DNA from: Aquabacter cavernae
GTDB taxonomy: Bacteria; Pseudomonadota; Alphaproteobacteria; Rhizobiales; Xanthobacteraceae
NCBI RefSeq assembly: GCF_003993795.1
Contig: NZ_RWKV01000003.1
Coordinates: forward strand, 1 to 64,000
Reading direction: 5' to 3'
Length of the DNA: 64,000 nucleotides
Shown piece after piece: positions 17,060 to 25,739 of this stretch. Under the pieces are notes generated by a model. It was not told the origin of the DNA and did not search any database. It was given only the letters and a program-made list of their open reading frames with translations. The stretch's first letter is position 1. The number at the start of each line of letters is the position of its first letter. The translations under genes and the position numbers were made by a program.

Positions 17060-17761
17060 TCAGTCCGCCATGCAGGTGCGCACCGCCATGCGATAGGTGC
17101 GCTCACGTCCCAGCATGTGGGCATCGAACGGGCCGGCGAACAGGCCCGCCAGAGCGGGGTGCCGCACATTGAGGCCGCCCGCGAAGGCGCCGATGGCGGG
17201 CAGGACAATGCGGCGCCCGTCCGTGGCGAAGCAGCGGCGGCGGATGGTGCGCCCGCGCACCGCGATGCGCGCCGCCGGATGAAGATGCCCGGCCACTTCG
17301 CCCGGCTCCGCATGGGCGGCGGGCTCGTGCCGGAAGATGAGAGAGCCGATCCTGGCCTCCACGGCCCATTCGCCGGCAAGGAGCGGGGAGGGCTCGGGAT
17401 CGTGGTTTCCGGCGATCCAGATGAAGCTGCGGCCCGCCTGCAGGTGGCGCAGGCGCCCGAGCGCGGCGCTGCTGAGGCGCCCCGCGCCGTCCCGGTCATG
17501 GAAGCTGTCGCCTAGGGCGATGATGGTGCGCGGGAGCCAGCGGGCCACCATGGCTTCCAGCTGGGTCAGGGTGTCGGCCGTGTCATAGGGCGGCAGCATG
17601 CGCCCCCGCTTGGCATAAGCGGAGCCCTTTTCCAAATGCAGGTCGGAGACCACCAGCAGGTGCTCGGCCGGCCAGACCAGCCCGCCGAAGGGATCGAGCG
17701 TCACTTCGGCGCCGTTGAGCGCCAGGAGCGGGCCGGGAACGGAATCGGAACGCGCGAGCAT
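17060..17761 (-). CDS. pdeM: Ligase-associated DNA damage response endonuclease PdeM
   Basis: A 233-residue calcineurin-like metallophosphoesterase with all metal motifs: SDLHLEKG, LGDSFHD, AGNHDP and AGHLHP. PdeM-type proteins occur in an alphaproteobacterial DNA repair cluster with an ATP-dependent ligase, an exonuclease and a large DEXH helicase. The helicase is present at 20761-23319 on the same strand, but an oxidoreductase and a permease intervene. The ligase and exonuclease are not in this window. The ATG at 17761 has a purine-rich GGATGGG some 13 to 19 bases before it. Confidence 0.85.
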   Translation of the reverse strand: MLARSDSVPGPLLALNGAEVTLDPFGGLVWPAEHLLVVSDLHLEKGSAYAKRGRMLPPYDTADTLTQLEAMVARWLPRTIIALGDSFHDRDGAGRLSSAALGRLRHLQAGRSFIWIAGNHDPEPSPLLAGEWAVEARIGSLIFRHEPAAHAEPGEVAGHLHPAARIAVRGRTIRRRCFATDGRRIVLPAIGAFAGGLNVRHPALAGLFAGPFDAHMLGRERTYRMAVRTCMAD

Positions 17762-17778
17762 GGGCCGATATTGCCCAT

Positions 17779-17832
17779 CCCGCGCCGCACGGCAAGTCAG
17801 GTTGCTTCGGTCAGGTTGCCGTGCGGCGCGGG
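17779..17832. repeat. Perfect 17-bp inverted repeat enclosing a short direct repeat
   Basis: The arms CCCGCGCCGCACGGCAA (17779-17795) and TTGCCGTGCGGCGCGGG (17816-17832) pair perfectly around a 20-base loop. GTCAGGTTGC occurs twice, once in the loop and once running into the 3' arm. It fills the gap between the oxidoreductase stop and the pdeM start. No T-run follows, so it may be a processing, pausing or insertion-derived element rather than a simple terminator. Confidence 0.7.
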
Positions 17833-17839
17833 CGGGGGG

Positions 17840-18931
17840 TCACTTGAAGAGCTGGCGAAGCCCGGACGGCTGGCAGCGCAGATACTGGTTCGAGGCATGG
17901 ACGCTCGCCCCGAGGGCGGCCGCCGCGTGCCAGGGCCAGCGCGGGTCGTAGAGGATGCCGCGCGCCAGCGCGATGCCGTCCGCCTTGCCGGAGGTGAGGA
18001 TCTCCTCCGCATGGTTGGGATCGGAGATGAGCCCCACCGCCAGGGTGGTGAGCCCGGTGGCGGCGCGGATGCGCTCCGCGAAGGGCACCTGATAACCCGG
18101 CGCGATGGTGATCTGCTGGGCCGGGGAGAGGCCGCCGGAGGAGACGTGGATCACGTCCAGGCCCCGCTTCTGCAGCTCGCTCGCGAAGACGATGCTCTCC
18201 TCCACGTCCCAGCCGCCTTCCACCCAGTCGGTGGCGGAGATGCGCACGAAGACCGGCATTGTGTCCGGCACCGCCGCGCGCACTGCCTCGAACACTTCCA
18301 GCGGGAAGCGCATGCGGTTCTCCAGCACGCCGCCATAGGAATCGGTGCGGGTGTTGGAGAGGGGGGAGAGGAACTGGTGCAGCAGGTAGCCGTGGGCGGC
18401 ATGCACCTCCACCATGTCGAAGCCGATGCGGGCCGCGCGCCGCGCGGTGTCGGCGAACGCCGTCTTCACCCGCTCCAGGCCGTCCGCGTCGAGGGCGGTG
18501 GGGATCGCCTCGTCCACGGTGAGGGGGACGGGGGAGGGGGCGAAGGGCACCCAGCCGCCCGCCGAGGCGGGGATCTGCTTGCCGCCCTTCCAGGGATAAT
18601 TCACCGACGCCTTGCGCCCCGCATGGGCGATCTGCACGCCGATGGGCATGGGTGACCAGGCGCGCACCCGCCGCACCACGTCGGCAAGCGCGCTTTCCGT
18701 CTCGTCGGACCACAGGCCGAGATCCCACGGAGAGATGCGCCCTTCCGGCTCCACCGCCGTGGCCTCCAGGATGAGGAGGCCGGCACCCGACTGGGAGAGG
18801 GTGCCGAGATGGATCAGGTGCCAGTCGGATGCGATCCCGTCGCGCGCCGAATACTGGCACATGGGCGCGATCACGATGCGGTTGTCCAGCGTGAGACCGC
18901 GCAACGACCAGGGCGTGAACAAGGCGGACAT
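17840..18931 (-). CDS. NADH:flavin oxidoreductase, old yellow enzyme family (NamA/YqjM-like)
   Basis: A 363-residue FMN-dependent TIM-barrel ene-reductase. The start MSALFTPWSLRGLTLDNRIV fits the family and has GGGGGAAG about 6 bases upstream; a longer frame lacks such a site. Motifs include IAPMCQYSA near residue 25 (the Cys is typical of the YqjM class), QIAHAGRK, the catalytic VHAAHGYLLHQFLSP region with the HxxH-like substrate pair, and FMN-phosphate binding near LAVGLISDP. Such enzymes reduce activated C=C bonds, nitro groups or quinones with NADPH. The physiological substrate is unknown. Confidence 0.88.
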   Translation of the reverse strand: MSALFTPWSLRGLTLDNRIVIAPMCQYSARDGIASDWHLIHLGTLSQSGAGLLILEATAVEPEGRISPWDLGLWSDETESALADVVRRVRAWSPMPIGVQIAHAGRKASVNYPWKGGKQIPASAGGWVPFAPSPVPLTVDEAIPTALDADGLERVKTAFADTARRAARIGFDMVEVHAAHGYLLHQFLSPLSNTRTDSYGGVLENRMRFPLEVFEAVRAAVPDTMPVFVRISATDWVEGGWDVEESIVFASELQKRGLDVIHVSSGGLSPAQQITIAPGYQVPFAERIRAATGLTTLAVGLISDPNHAEEILTSGKADGIALARGILYDPRWPWHAAAALGASVHASNQYLRCQPSGLRQLFK

Positions 18932-19039
18932 GAAGCTTCCCCCGAATGAGAGGAGGGACAATAAGTCAGCCTTGGCATCTGGCAAGTCACGCGATCGGCA
19001 CGGCTGCCCATCGGAACCTGCATGACCCGGGAGGGGGGG

Positions 19040-19061
19040 CGGCGGGGCGCGGGCCCCGCCG
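19040..19061. repeat. GC-rich stem-loop after the ansP-like gene
   Basis: CGGCGGGGC and GCCCCGCCG form a perfect 9-bp stem with a 4-base loop just downstream of the permease stop. There is no T-run, so at most it is a weak or factor-dependent terminator. Confidence 0.4.
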
Positions 19062-19067
19062 TGGACA

Positions 19068-20579
19068 TCAGGCCTCGGGGCCCTTCTTGCCTTCCAGGAT
19101 GCGCTGGGTGAGCACCACGGAGGGCAGGACCGGCGTGGTGGGGTGGACCTTCTTCAGCAGGTGCCAGCCGCCCCACAGCAGCAGCGCCAGCACCGGGATG
19201 GCGGCGATGGTGAAGGTGCCGTTGGGGTAGTCGAACGCCATCATCACCAGCACGCCCAGCAGGAAGAGCAGGGTGAGGTAGGAGGTGAAGGGGGCGAACG
19301 GCATGCGGAAGGTGACCGGGGCCGCCTCGCCGCGCTGAACGGCTTCCCGCAGCTTGATCTGGCACACCAGGATGAAGGCCCAGGTGGAGATGATGCCCAG
19401 CGAGGCGATGTTCAGCACGATCTCGAACACCCGCGACGGCACGAGATAGTTCAGCACCACGCCCACCGCATAGATGGAGACGGTGACCATGATGCCGGCG
19501 AACGGCACCGAATGGGCGTTGAGCTTGGCCAGGAGCGGCGGGGCGGAGCCGCCCATGGCGAGCGAGCGCAGAACGCGGCCGGTGGAATAGAGGCCGGAAT
19601 TCAGGCTCGACATGGCGGCGGTGAGCACCACCACGTTCATGATGCTGCCCATGCCGGGCACGCCCAGCGTGGAGAAGAAGGTGACGAACGGGCTCTCCTT
19701 GGCGCTGTAGGCGGTCCAGGGCAGCAGGCAGACCAGCAGCACCACGGAGCCCACATAGAAGAGCGCGATACGCCAGATCACGCCGTTGATGGCGCGCGGC
19801 AGGACGGTCTTGGCGTCCTGGCATTCGCCGGAGGCGATGCCGATCAGCTCAATGCCCGCATAGGCGAACACCACGCCCTGGACCAGGACCAGGGCCGGCA
19901 GGATGCCATGGGGGAAGAAGCCGCCATTGTCGGTGATGAGATGGAAGCCGGTGGGGTGGCCGCCCACGCCATGGCCGGTGCCCAGGATGAGCGCGCCGAT
20001 GATGAGGAAGGCCGTGAGCGCCGCCACCTTGATGAGCGCGAACCAGAACTCCATCTCGCCGAAATACTTGACGTTGATGAGGTTCAGGGCCGTGACGATA
20101 CACATGGCGCCGAGCGCGAAGATCCATTGGGGCACGTCGGTGAAGACGTTCCAATACTGCATGTAGAGGGCGACCGCGGTGCAATCCACGATGCCGGTCA
20201 TGGCCCAGTTCAGGAAGTAGAGCCAGCCCGCCACATAGGAAGCGCGCTCGCCCAGGAACTCGCGGGCATAGGATACGAAGCTGCCGCTGCTCGGCCGGTG
20301 CATCACCAGCTCGCCCAGGGCGCGCAGGATCAGGAAGGCGAAGGCGCCGCACACCAGATAGACGAGCGCGAGGGAGGGGCCTGCCTGTTCCAGCCGGCTG
20401 CCGGCACCCAGGAACAGGCCGGTGCCGATGGCACCGCCGATGGCGATCATCTGGACTTGGCGGCGTCCCAGGCCCTGGTGCAGGCCGTCATCGTGGGAGG
20501 CCAGCCATGCCTTCTTGTCGAAGGCGGTCGCGTCGATATTGTCGTCCGGCGACATGTCGCCCTGATCCGCTACGCTCAT
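19068..20579 (-). CDS. ansP: AnsP-like amino acid permease (asparagine permease family)
   Basis: A 503-residue APC-superfamily transporter with about twelve helices. It follows Escherichia coli AnsP closely over its length: RQVQMIAIGGAIGTGLFLGAG at the first helix, ALGELVMHRPSSGSFVSYAREF, FINWAMTG-like TM4 (here FLNWAMTGIVD), GFHLITDNGGFFPHG, and a conserved FDYPNGTFTIAAIPV end. AnsP imports L-asparagine by proton symport. A related GABA or aromatic permease is possible, but the match to AnsP is the best I can see. A sigma-54-like element lies about 107 bases upstream. With the cyanophycin genes 28 kb away, the cell seems geared to Asp/Asn/Arg nitrogen. Confidence 0.85.
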   Translation of the reverse strand: MSVADQGDMSPDDNIDATAFDKKAWLASHDDGLHQGLGRRQVQMIAIGGAIGTGLFLGAGSRLEQAGPSLALVYLVCGAFAFLILRALGELVMHRPSSGSFVSYAREFLGERASYVAGWLYFLNWAMTGIVDCTAVALYMQYWNVFTDVPQWIFALGAMCIVTALNLINVKYFGEMEFWFALIKVAALTAFLIIGALILGTGHGVGGHPTGFHLITDNGGFFPHGILPALVLVQGVVFAYAGIELIGIASGECQDAKTVLPRAINGVIWRIALFYVGSVVLLVCLLPWTAYSAKESPFVTFFSTLGVPGMGSIMNVVVLTAAMSSLNSGLYSTGRVLRSLAMGGSAPPLLAKLNAHSVPFAGIMVTVSIYAVGVVLNYLVPSRVFEIVLNIASLGIISTWAFILVCQIKLREAVQRGEAAPVTFRMPFAPFTSYLTLLFLLGVLVMMAFDYPNGTFTIAAIPVLALLLWGGWHLLKKVHPTTPVLPSVVLTQRILEGKKGPEA

Positions 20580-20685
20580 GGAAAATACGCCCCCCTCGCA
20601 AACGCGCCGACCGCCGCGAAACTATCAATGGGCCTTATGCGGACCCTCTGTGCGGCAATACCCAGCATGCTGAGCATGCGTTCAG

Positions 20686-20700
20686 GCAAGGATTGCGCCA
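20686..20700 (-). promoter_or_regulatory. Sigma-54-like promoter candidate for the ansP-like gene
   Basis: On the minus strand TGGCGC-N5-TTGC matches the sigma-54 consensus TGGCAC-N5-TTGC with one mismatch. It is about 107 bases before the start codon. The pair of GCATGC words at 20665-20679 lies between it and the gene. The assignment is tentative. Confidence 0.4.
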
Positions 20701-20760
20701 AGTCATTTGTTGAGCGGCTAATGGATACCGTTTGCGGCGGCAATCAAATACCGCAATAAA

Positions 20761-23319
20761 TTATTCCATGGCCTCCGCCACCAATTGCGCCTCTGCCTCG
20801 GCCAGCAGCGAGTCATTGGTTTCCGCGCTGGCGACGCTCTCGCGGCCGATCTCCAGCAGCACGGGAACGGAAAGCGGCGAAACGCGCGGAAGCGGGGCAT
20901 GGACGATGTGCCCGCGAATGCGCGCCAGCATGTCGGAGAGGCGCCGCACGTCCAGAAGGCCCGTGGCGGCATCAGCCCGTGCCGCTTTCAGCAGCAGGTG
21001 GTCAGGTTGATGGCGGCGCAGCACGTCATAGACGAGGTCGGTGGAGATGGTGACCTGCCGCTTGGTCTTCTCCTTGCCCGGAAACCGCCGCTCGATCAGC
21101 CCGGCAATGACCGCGCAGGTGCGGAAGGTGCGCTTCATGAGCGCGCTTTCGTCCAGCCATGCCTCCAGGTCGTCGCCCAGCATGTCCGCGTCGAACAGGG
21201 CGTCCAGGCTGAGGCGGCCGTCCTTGGCCGCCGCGCCCATGTCGCCGGCTCCATAGATGGCGATGGCATAATCATTGGCCACGAAGCCGAGTGGCTTCAG
21301 CCGGGCGCGGTCCAGCCGCCGGGTCAGGAGCATGCCGAGCGTCTGGTGGGCGAGGCGGCCCTCGAAGGGATAGCAGACCAGATAGAAGCGTCCCCCGCGC
21401 GCGAAGGTCTCCACCAGCAGGTCCGAGCGTCCCGGCAGGCGCGAGCGGGCGCGCTGAAGCTCCAGCCACTCGCGCACCTGGCCGGGCAGGCCGCTCCAGC
21501 GCTCCGGCTGGGACAAGAGCCCCCGCACGCCCGCGGCGAGGAAGGTGGACAGCGGGAACTTGCCCCCGTCATAGGAGGGCACTTTCGGCTCGGTCGCGGT
21601 GGTGCGCGACACGTAGATCTCATCCTCCACCATGGCGTCGTAGCGCAGGATCTCGCCCGCGAAGACGAACGTGTCGCCGGGCACCAGGGTCTCGGCGAAA
21701 TAATCCTCCACCTCGCCCAGGATCTTGCCGCCATAGCGCGGCCGGCCCGCCATCCCGGTGCGCGCGGCGCCCCGCGCGGAGACGAGGCGCACCTTGATCA
21801 TGGTGGCCTCGACGATGGTGCCCACATTCATGCGGTAGGACTGGGCGATGGCGGGATTGCTCACCCGCCACAGGCCGTCCTTGGTACGGCGGATCTTGGC
21901 GAAGCGTTCATAGGCGCGCAGCGCGTAGCCGCCGGTGGCGACGAAATCCACCACCTGCGCGAAATCCTCCTCGCTCAGGTGGCGATAGGGCGCGGCGGAG
22001 CGCACCTCGTCCAGCAGCGCCTCCTGCGCGAAGGGGGCGGCGCAGGCCATGCCGAGCACATGCTGGGCCAGAACGTCGAGCGCGCCGGTGCGTTCGGGGG
22101 GCGTGTCCTGTGCGCCCACGCGCACCGCCTCCAGGGCCGCCCGGCATTCCAGCACCTCGAAGCGGTTGGCGGGCACCAGCACCGCATGGGAGCTTTCGTC
22201 CAGCCGGTGGTTGGCCCGCCCGATGCGCTGCATGAGGCGCGAGGAGCCCTTGGGGGCGCCCACATTGATCACCTGGTCCACATCGCCCCAGTCGATGCCG
22301 AGATCGAGGGAGGAGGTGCACACCACCGCCTTCAGCCGCCCCGCCGCCATGGCGCTTTCCACCCGCCGACGCTGCTCCACGTCCAGCGAGCCGTGATGAA
22401 GGGCGATGGGCAGATTGTCGTCATTGATGCGCCAGAGTTCCTGGAACAGGAATTCCGCCTGCCAGCGCGTATTGACGAAGACGAGGCTCATGCGCCGCGC
22501 CTTAATGAGCCCGTACACGTCCGGCAAAGCATGGAGCGCGGTGTGGGTGGCCCAGGGCATCTTCGCCCGGCTGTCGAGGATGGAGAGGTCGGGCGGGGCG
22601 CCGCCCTGCGCCACCACGAGGCCCGCCAGATTGTCCTCGCCCTCCCGCTGGGCCACCAGATAGCGGCGCAGGTCGTTCGGCTCCGCGACGGTGGCGGAGA
22701 GGCCCACCGCCTGGAGGTCCGGCGCGATGGTGCGCAGGCGGGCGAGGGTGAGCGACAGCAGGTCGCCCCGCTTGGAGGTGACGAGGGCGTGCAACTCGTC
22801 CAGCACCACCCGGCGCAGGCCCGAGAAGAGATACTCGCCATCCTTGGAGGCCAGCAGCAAAGAGAGCTGCTCCGGCGTGGTGAGGAGGATGTCGGGCGGG
22901 TCGCGCCGCTGGCGCTGGCGCCGGGAGGTGGGCGTGTCGCCGGTGCGGGTCTCCACGCGGATCTTCAACCCCATCTCGGCGATGGGTGTTTCCAGGTTGC
23001 GGGCGATATCCACCGCCAGCGCCTTCAAGGGCGAGATATAGAGCGTATGGAGCGGCGAGACGGGCTCGGGCGGCGCGCGCCCGGCGGGTTCCGCCTTGCG
23101 ACGGGGGCGCCGCTTTTCGGACAATTCCACCAAGGAGGGCAGGAAGCCCGCCAGGGTCTTGCCCGCGCCGGTGGGGGCGATGAGCAAGGTGGAGCGCCCC
23201 GCGCGCGCCTGCGCCAACAAATCGAGCTGGTGCGGCCGCGGCGCCCATCCGCGCGCGGCGAACCAGTCCGTGAAGCGTTGGGGCAGGCCGGTTTCGGCCT
23301 CGGGATGGGGGTGCGGCAC
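20761..23319 (-). CDS. Ligase-associated DNA damage response DEXH box helicase (Lhr-like)
   Basis: An 852-residue superfamily 2 helicase. Motif I LLIAPTGAGKTLAGFLP is near residue 55, motif II VVLDELHAL in the next domain, motif III SATVAEP, and motif VI LMQRIGRANHRL near 360. A winged-helix and C-terminal Lhr-type region follow. The length suits the short Lhr class of the PdeM/ligase repair cluster. GTG is the start codon. It is divergent from ftsW, with 127 bases between. The ATP-dependent ligase and exonuclease partners are not in this window. Confidence 0.88.
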   Translation of the reverse strand: MPHPHPEAETGLPQRFTDWFAARGWAPRPHQLDLLAQARAGRSTLLIAPTGAGKTLAGFLPSLVELSEKRRPRRKAEPAGRAPPEPVSPLHTLYISPLKALAVDIARNLETPIAEMGLKIRVETRTGDTPTSRRQRQRRDPPDILLTTPEQLSLLLASKDGEYLFSGLRRVVLDELHALVTSKRGDLLSLTLARLRTIAPDLQAVGLSATVAEPNDLRRYLVAQREGEDNLAGLVVAQGGAPPDLSILDSRAKMPWATHTALHALPDVYGLIKARRMSLVFVNTRWQAEFLFQELWRINDDNLPIALHHGSLDVEQRRRVESAMAAGRLKAVVCTSSLDLGIDWGDVDQVINVGAPKGSSRLMQRIGRANHRLDESSHAVLVPANRFEVLECRAALEAVRVGAQDTPPERTGALDVLAQHVLGMACAAPFAQEALLDEVRSAAPYRHLSEEDFAQVVDFVATGGYALRAYERFAKIRRTKDGLWRVSNPAIAQSYRMNVGTIVEATMIKVRLVSARGAARTGMAGRPRYGGKILGEVEDYFAETLVPGDTFVFAGEILRYDAMVEDEIYVSRTTATEPKVPSYDGGKFPLSTFLAAGVRGLLSQPERWSGLPGQVREWLELQRARSRLPGRSDLLVETFARGGRFYLVCYPFEGRLAHQTLGMLLTRRLDRARLKPLGFVANDYAIAIYGAGDMGAAAKDGRLSLDALFDADMLGDDLEAWLDESALMKRTFRTCAVIAGLIERRFPGKEKTKRQVTISTDLVYDVLRRHQPDHLLLKAARADAATGLLDVRRLSDMLARIRGHIVHAPLPRVSPLSVPVLLEIGRESVASAETNDSLLAEAEAQLVAEAME

Positions 23320-23446
23320 GCTCTTAAGGTAGTGCGCGGGCGGCGTTTGCGCGATGCCCGGCGATGGGGGCTTCCGGTCTTAATCGGGCGTCAACCAAGC
23401 TCCGTCATTCTGCCCGCCTGAATTCTCGTCCCCGGAGTCCTGGCCC

Positions 23447-24616
23447 ATGATGTCGCGCGCCGACCGCACCGTGCTGAGCGAATGGTGGTGGACGGTGGAT
23501 CGCCTGCTGCTGGGCAGCCTGTTCGTGCTGATGATGATCGGCATCGTGCTCTGCCTCGCCGCGAGCCCGCCCATCGCGGCGCGCCTGGGCATCCCCGACC
23601 CGTTCCACTTCGTGCAGCGCCAGGTGCTCTTCCTCGTTCCGGCGACGGGCGTGCTCCTGCTCACCTCCTTCCTGTCGCCACGCACCATCCGGCGCGTGTG
23701 CATGGTCATATTCCTGCTGTTCTGGGTTCTGCTGTTCGCGACCCTGGCGGTCGGCCCGGAGGTGAAGGGCGCGCGGCGCTGGCTGATGATCGCCGGCATC
23801 ACCCTCCAGCCGTCCGAATTCCTCAAGCCCGCCTTCGTGGTGCTGGCCGCATGGCTGTTCTCGGAGAGCAGCAAGCGGCCGGAAATGCCCGCCCAGCTCC
23901 TCGCCATGGGGTTGCTGGGGGCGGTGGTGCTGCCGCTGGTGCTTCAGCCCGACTTCGGCCAGACCATGCTGGTCTGCCTCGTATGGGGCGCGCTGTTCTT
24001 CCTGGCCGGCCTGCGCTGGATCTGGATGGTGGGCCTCATCGGCTTCGGCCTGGGCGGTGCGGTGCTCGCCTATAATGTGGTGCCCCATGTGAGGAAGCGC
24101 ATCGACCGCTTCCTGGACCCGGCCACCGGCGACACCTACCAGATCGACACCGCGCTCCAGAGCTTCGAGCATGGCGGCTGGTTCGGCCAGGGGCCGGGCG
24201 AGGGCACGGTGAAGCGCATCCTGCCGGACGGGCATACGGACTTCATCTTCGCCGTGGCGGCGGAGGAGTTCGGCGTCATCCTGTGCCTGATCCTCCTCTC
24301 CTTGTTCGCCTTCATCATCATCCGCAGCCTCACCCGCGCGCTGGACGAGCAGGACCCCTTCGCCCGTTTCGCCGCCACCGGCCTCGCGCTGCTGTTCGGC
24401 CTCCAGGCCTCCATCAATATGATGGTGAACGTGCATCTCATGCCCGCCAAGGGCATGACGCTGCCCTTCATCTCCTATGGCGGCTCCTCGCTCATCTCGC
24501 TCGCCTTCGGCATGGGCATGCTGCTGGCCTTCTCGCGCCGCCGGCCGGGCGCCGCCGCGCTCGCTTCCCTGAGCGAGCCCCCGGCCGTGCCTGACGCCGC
24601 CGCGAGGCCCGCATGA
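23447..24616 (+). CDS. ftsW: Lipid II polymerase FtsW
   Basis: A 389-residue SEDS-family protein with about ten membrane helices, polymerising septal glycan with its class b penicillin-binding partner. Family features: KGARRWLMIAGITLQPSEFLKPAF, VLQPDFGQTMLV with the catalytic-type Asp, the extracellular loop near GGWFGQGPGEGTVKR, and PFISYGGSSLISL near the C-terminus. Its stop overlaps the murG start as ATGA. It begins this half of the dcw cluster; murD and earlier genes that usually precede it are not upstream, where a helicase gene lies instead. Confidence 0.93.
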   Translation: MMSRADRTVLSEWWWTVDRLLLGSLFVLMMIGIVLCLAASPPIAARLGIPDPFHFVQRQVLFLVPATGVLLLTSFLSPRTIRRVCMVIFLLFWVLLFATLAVGPEVKGARRWLMIAGITLQPSEFLKPAFVVLAAWLFSESSKRPEMPAQLLAMGLLGAVVLPLVLQPDFGQTMLVCLVWGALFFLAGLRWIWMVGLIGFGLGGAVLAYNVVPHVRKRIDRFLDPATGDTYQIDTALQSFEHGGWFGQGPGEGTVKRILPDGHTDFIFAVAAEEFGVILCLILLSLFAFIIIRSLTRALDEQDPFARFAATGLALLFGLQASINMMVNVHLMPAKGMTLPFISYGGSSLISLAFGMGMLLAFSRRRPGAAALASLSEPPAVPDAAARPA

Positions 24617-25737
24617 GCACCAAGGGCGCACCGCTCATCCTGCTGGCTGCGGGCGGTACGGGCGGTCACCTGTTTCCCGCCGAGGCGCTGGCCGGCGCCC
24701 TGGTGGCGCACGGCTTCCGGGTGGACCTTGCCACCGATGCCCGCGCCCGCCGCTATGCCGGGGCCTTCCCGGCGGGCGAGATGCATGTGCTGCCCGCCGA
24801 GACCGTGCGCGGCCGCTCACCCATCGCCCTGGCGCGCACATTTTTCACGCTGGGGTCCGGGCTCATCTCCGCCCTTCTCCTGCTGCGGCGTCTGAAGCCC
24901 GCCGTGGTGGTGGGGTTCGGCGGCTATCCGACCCTGCCCCCGCTTGTGGCGGCACGGCTCCTGGGCATTCCCACGGTCATCCATGAGGCGAACGGCGTCA
25001 TGGGCCGCGCGAACCGGCTGCTGGCGCCTCGCGTGAACGCCATCGCCACCGGCTTCCCGGACCTGTTCGCCAAAGAGCCGGACCTTGCCGCCAAGACGGT
25101 CTGGACCGGAAATCCCCTGCGTCCCGCCGTGCTGGATGTCGCGCAGGGCACCTATCCCGACCCTGCGGGCCCGCTGACGCTTCTGGTGTTCGGCGGCAGC
25201 CAGGGCGCGCGCGTCATGTCCGACATCGTGCCGTCCGCCGTCTGCGCCCTGGACGGGGCATTGCGGGGGCGGCTCACGATTGTGCAGCAGGCCCGCGAGG
25301 AGGACATGGAGCGGGTGCGCGCCGCCTATGCTCAGGCGGGCATCGCCGCCGAGATCGCGCCTTTCTTCCGGGACCTGCCCGCGCGCATGGCGGCGGCCCA
25401 CCTGGTGATTTCCCGCTCGGGCGCGCTGACCGTGGCGGAGCTTGCCGCCATCGGGCGCCCCTCCATCCTGGTGCCGCTGCCCAATGCGCTGGACCAGGAC
25501 CAGGCGGCCAATGCCCGCTCGCTGGAGCGCATCGGCGGCGCGGTTCTCATTCCCCAGGCGGAATTCACGCCCGAGCGCCTGTCCGGCGAGCTGGCGCGGC
25601 TGTGCGCCAATGCCGGGGCATTGACGGAAATGGCGCAAGCCGCCAGAAGCGCCGGAACGCTCGACGCCGCCGGCCGGCTGGCCGACCTCGTCGCGCGGCT
25701 GGCGCGGGGGGCGCCGGTGCTCGAAGGAAAGTCGTGA
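24613..25737 (+). CDS. murG: UDP-GlcNAc:lipid I transferase MurG
   Basis: A 374-residue GT-B glycosyltransferase that adds GlcNAc to lipid I at the inner face of the membrane. Motifs: [16 protein letters not shown] at the N-terminus, [30 protein letters not shown] starting the second domain, and [20 protein letters not shown] plus [10 protein letters not shown] for the donor site. The length is normal. It overlaps ftsW by 4 bases and is followed by murC after 2 bases, so the three are tightly coupled. Confidence 0.95.
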   Translation: MSTKGAPLILLAAGGTGGHLFPAEALAGALVAHGFRVDLATDARARRYAGAFPAGEMHVLPAETVRGRSPIALARTFFTLGSGLISALLLLRRLKPAVVVGFGGYPTLPPLVAARLLGIPTVIHEANGVMGRANRLLAPRVNAIATGFPDLFAKEPDLAAKTVWTGNPLRPAVLDVAQGTYPDPAGPLTLLVFGGSQGARVMSDIVPSAVCALDGALRGRLTIVQQAREEDMERVRAAYAQAGIAAEIAPFFRDLPARMAAAHLVISRSGALTVAELAAIGRPSILVPLPNALDQDQAANARSLERIGGAVLIPQAEFTPERLSGELARLCANAGALTEMAQAARSAGTLDAAGRLADLVARLARGAPVLEGKS

Positions 25738-25739
25738 CC

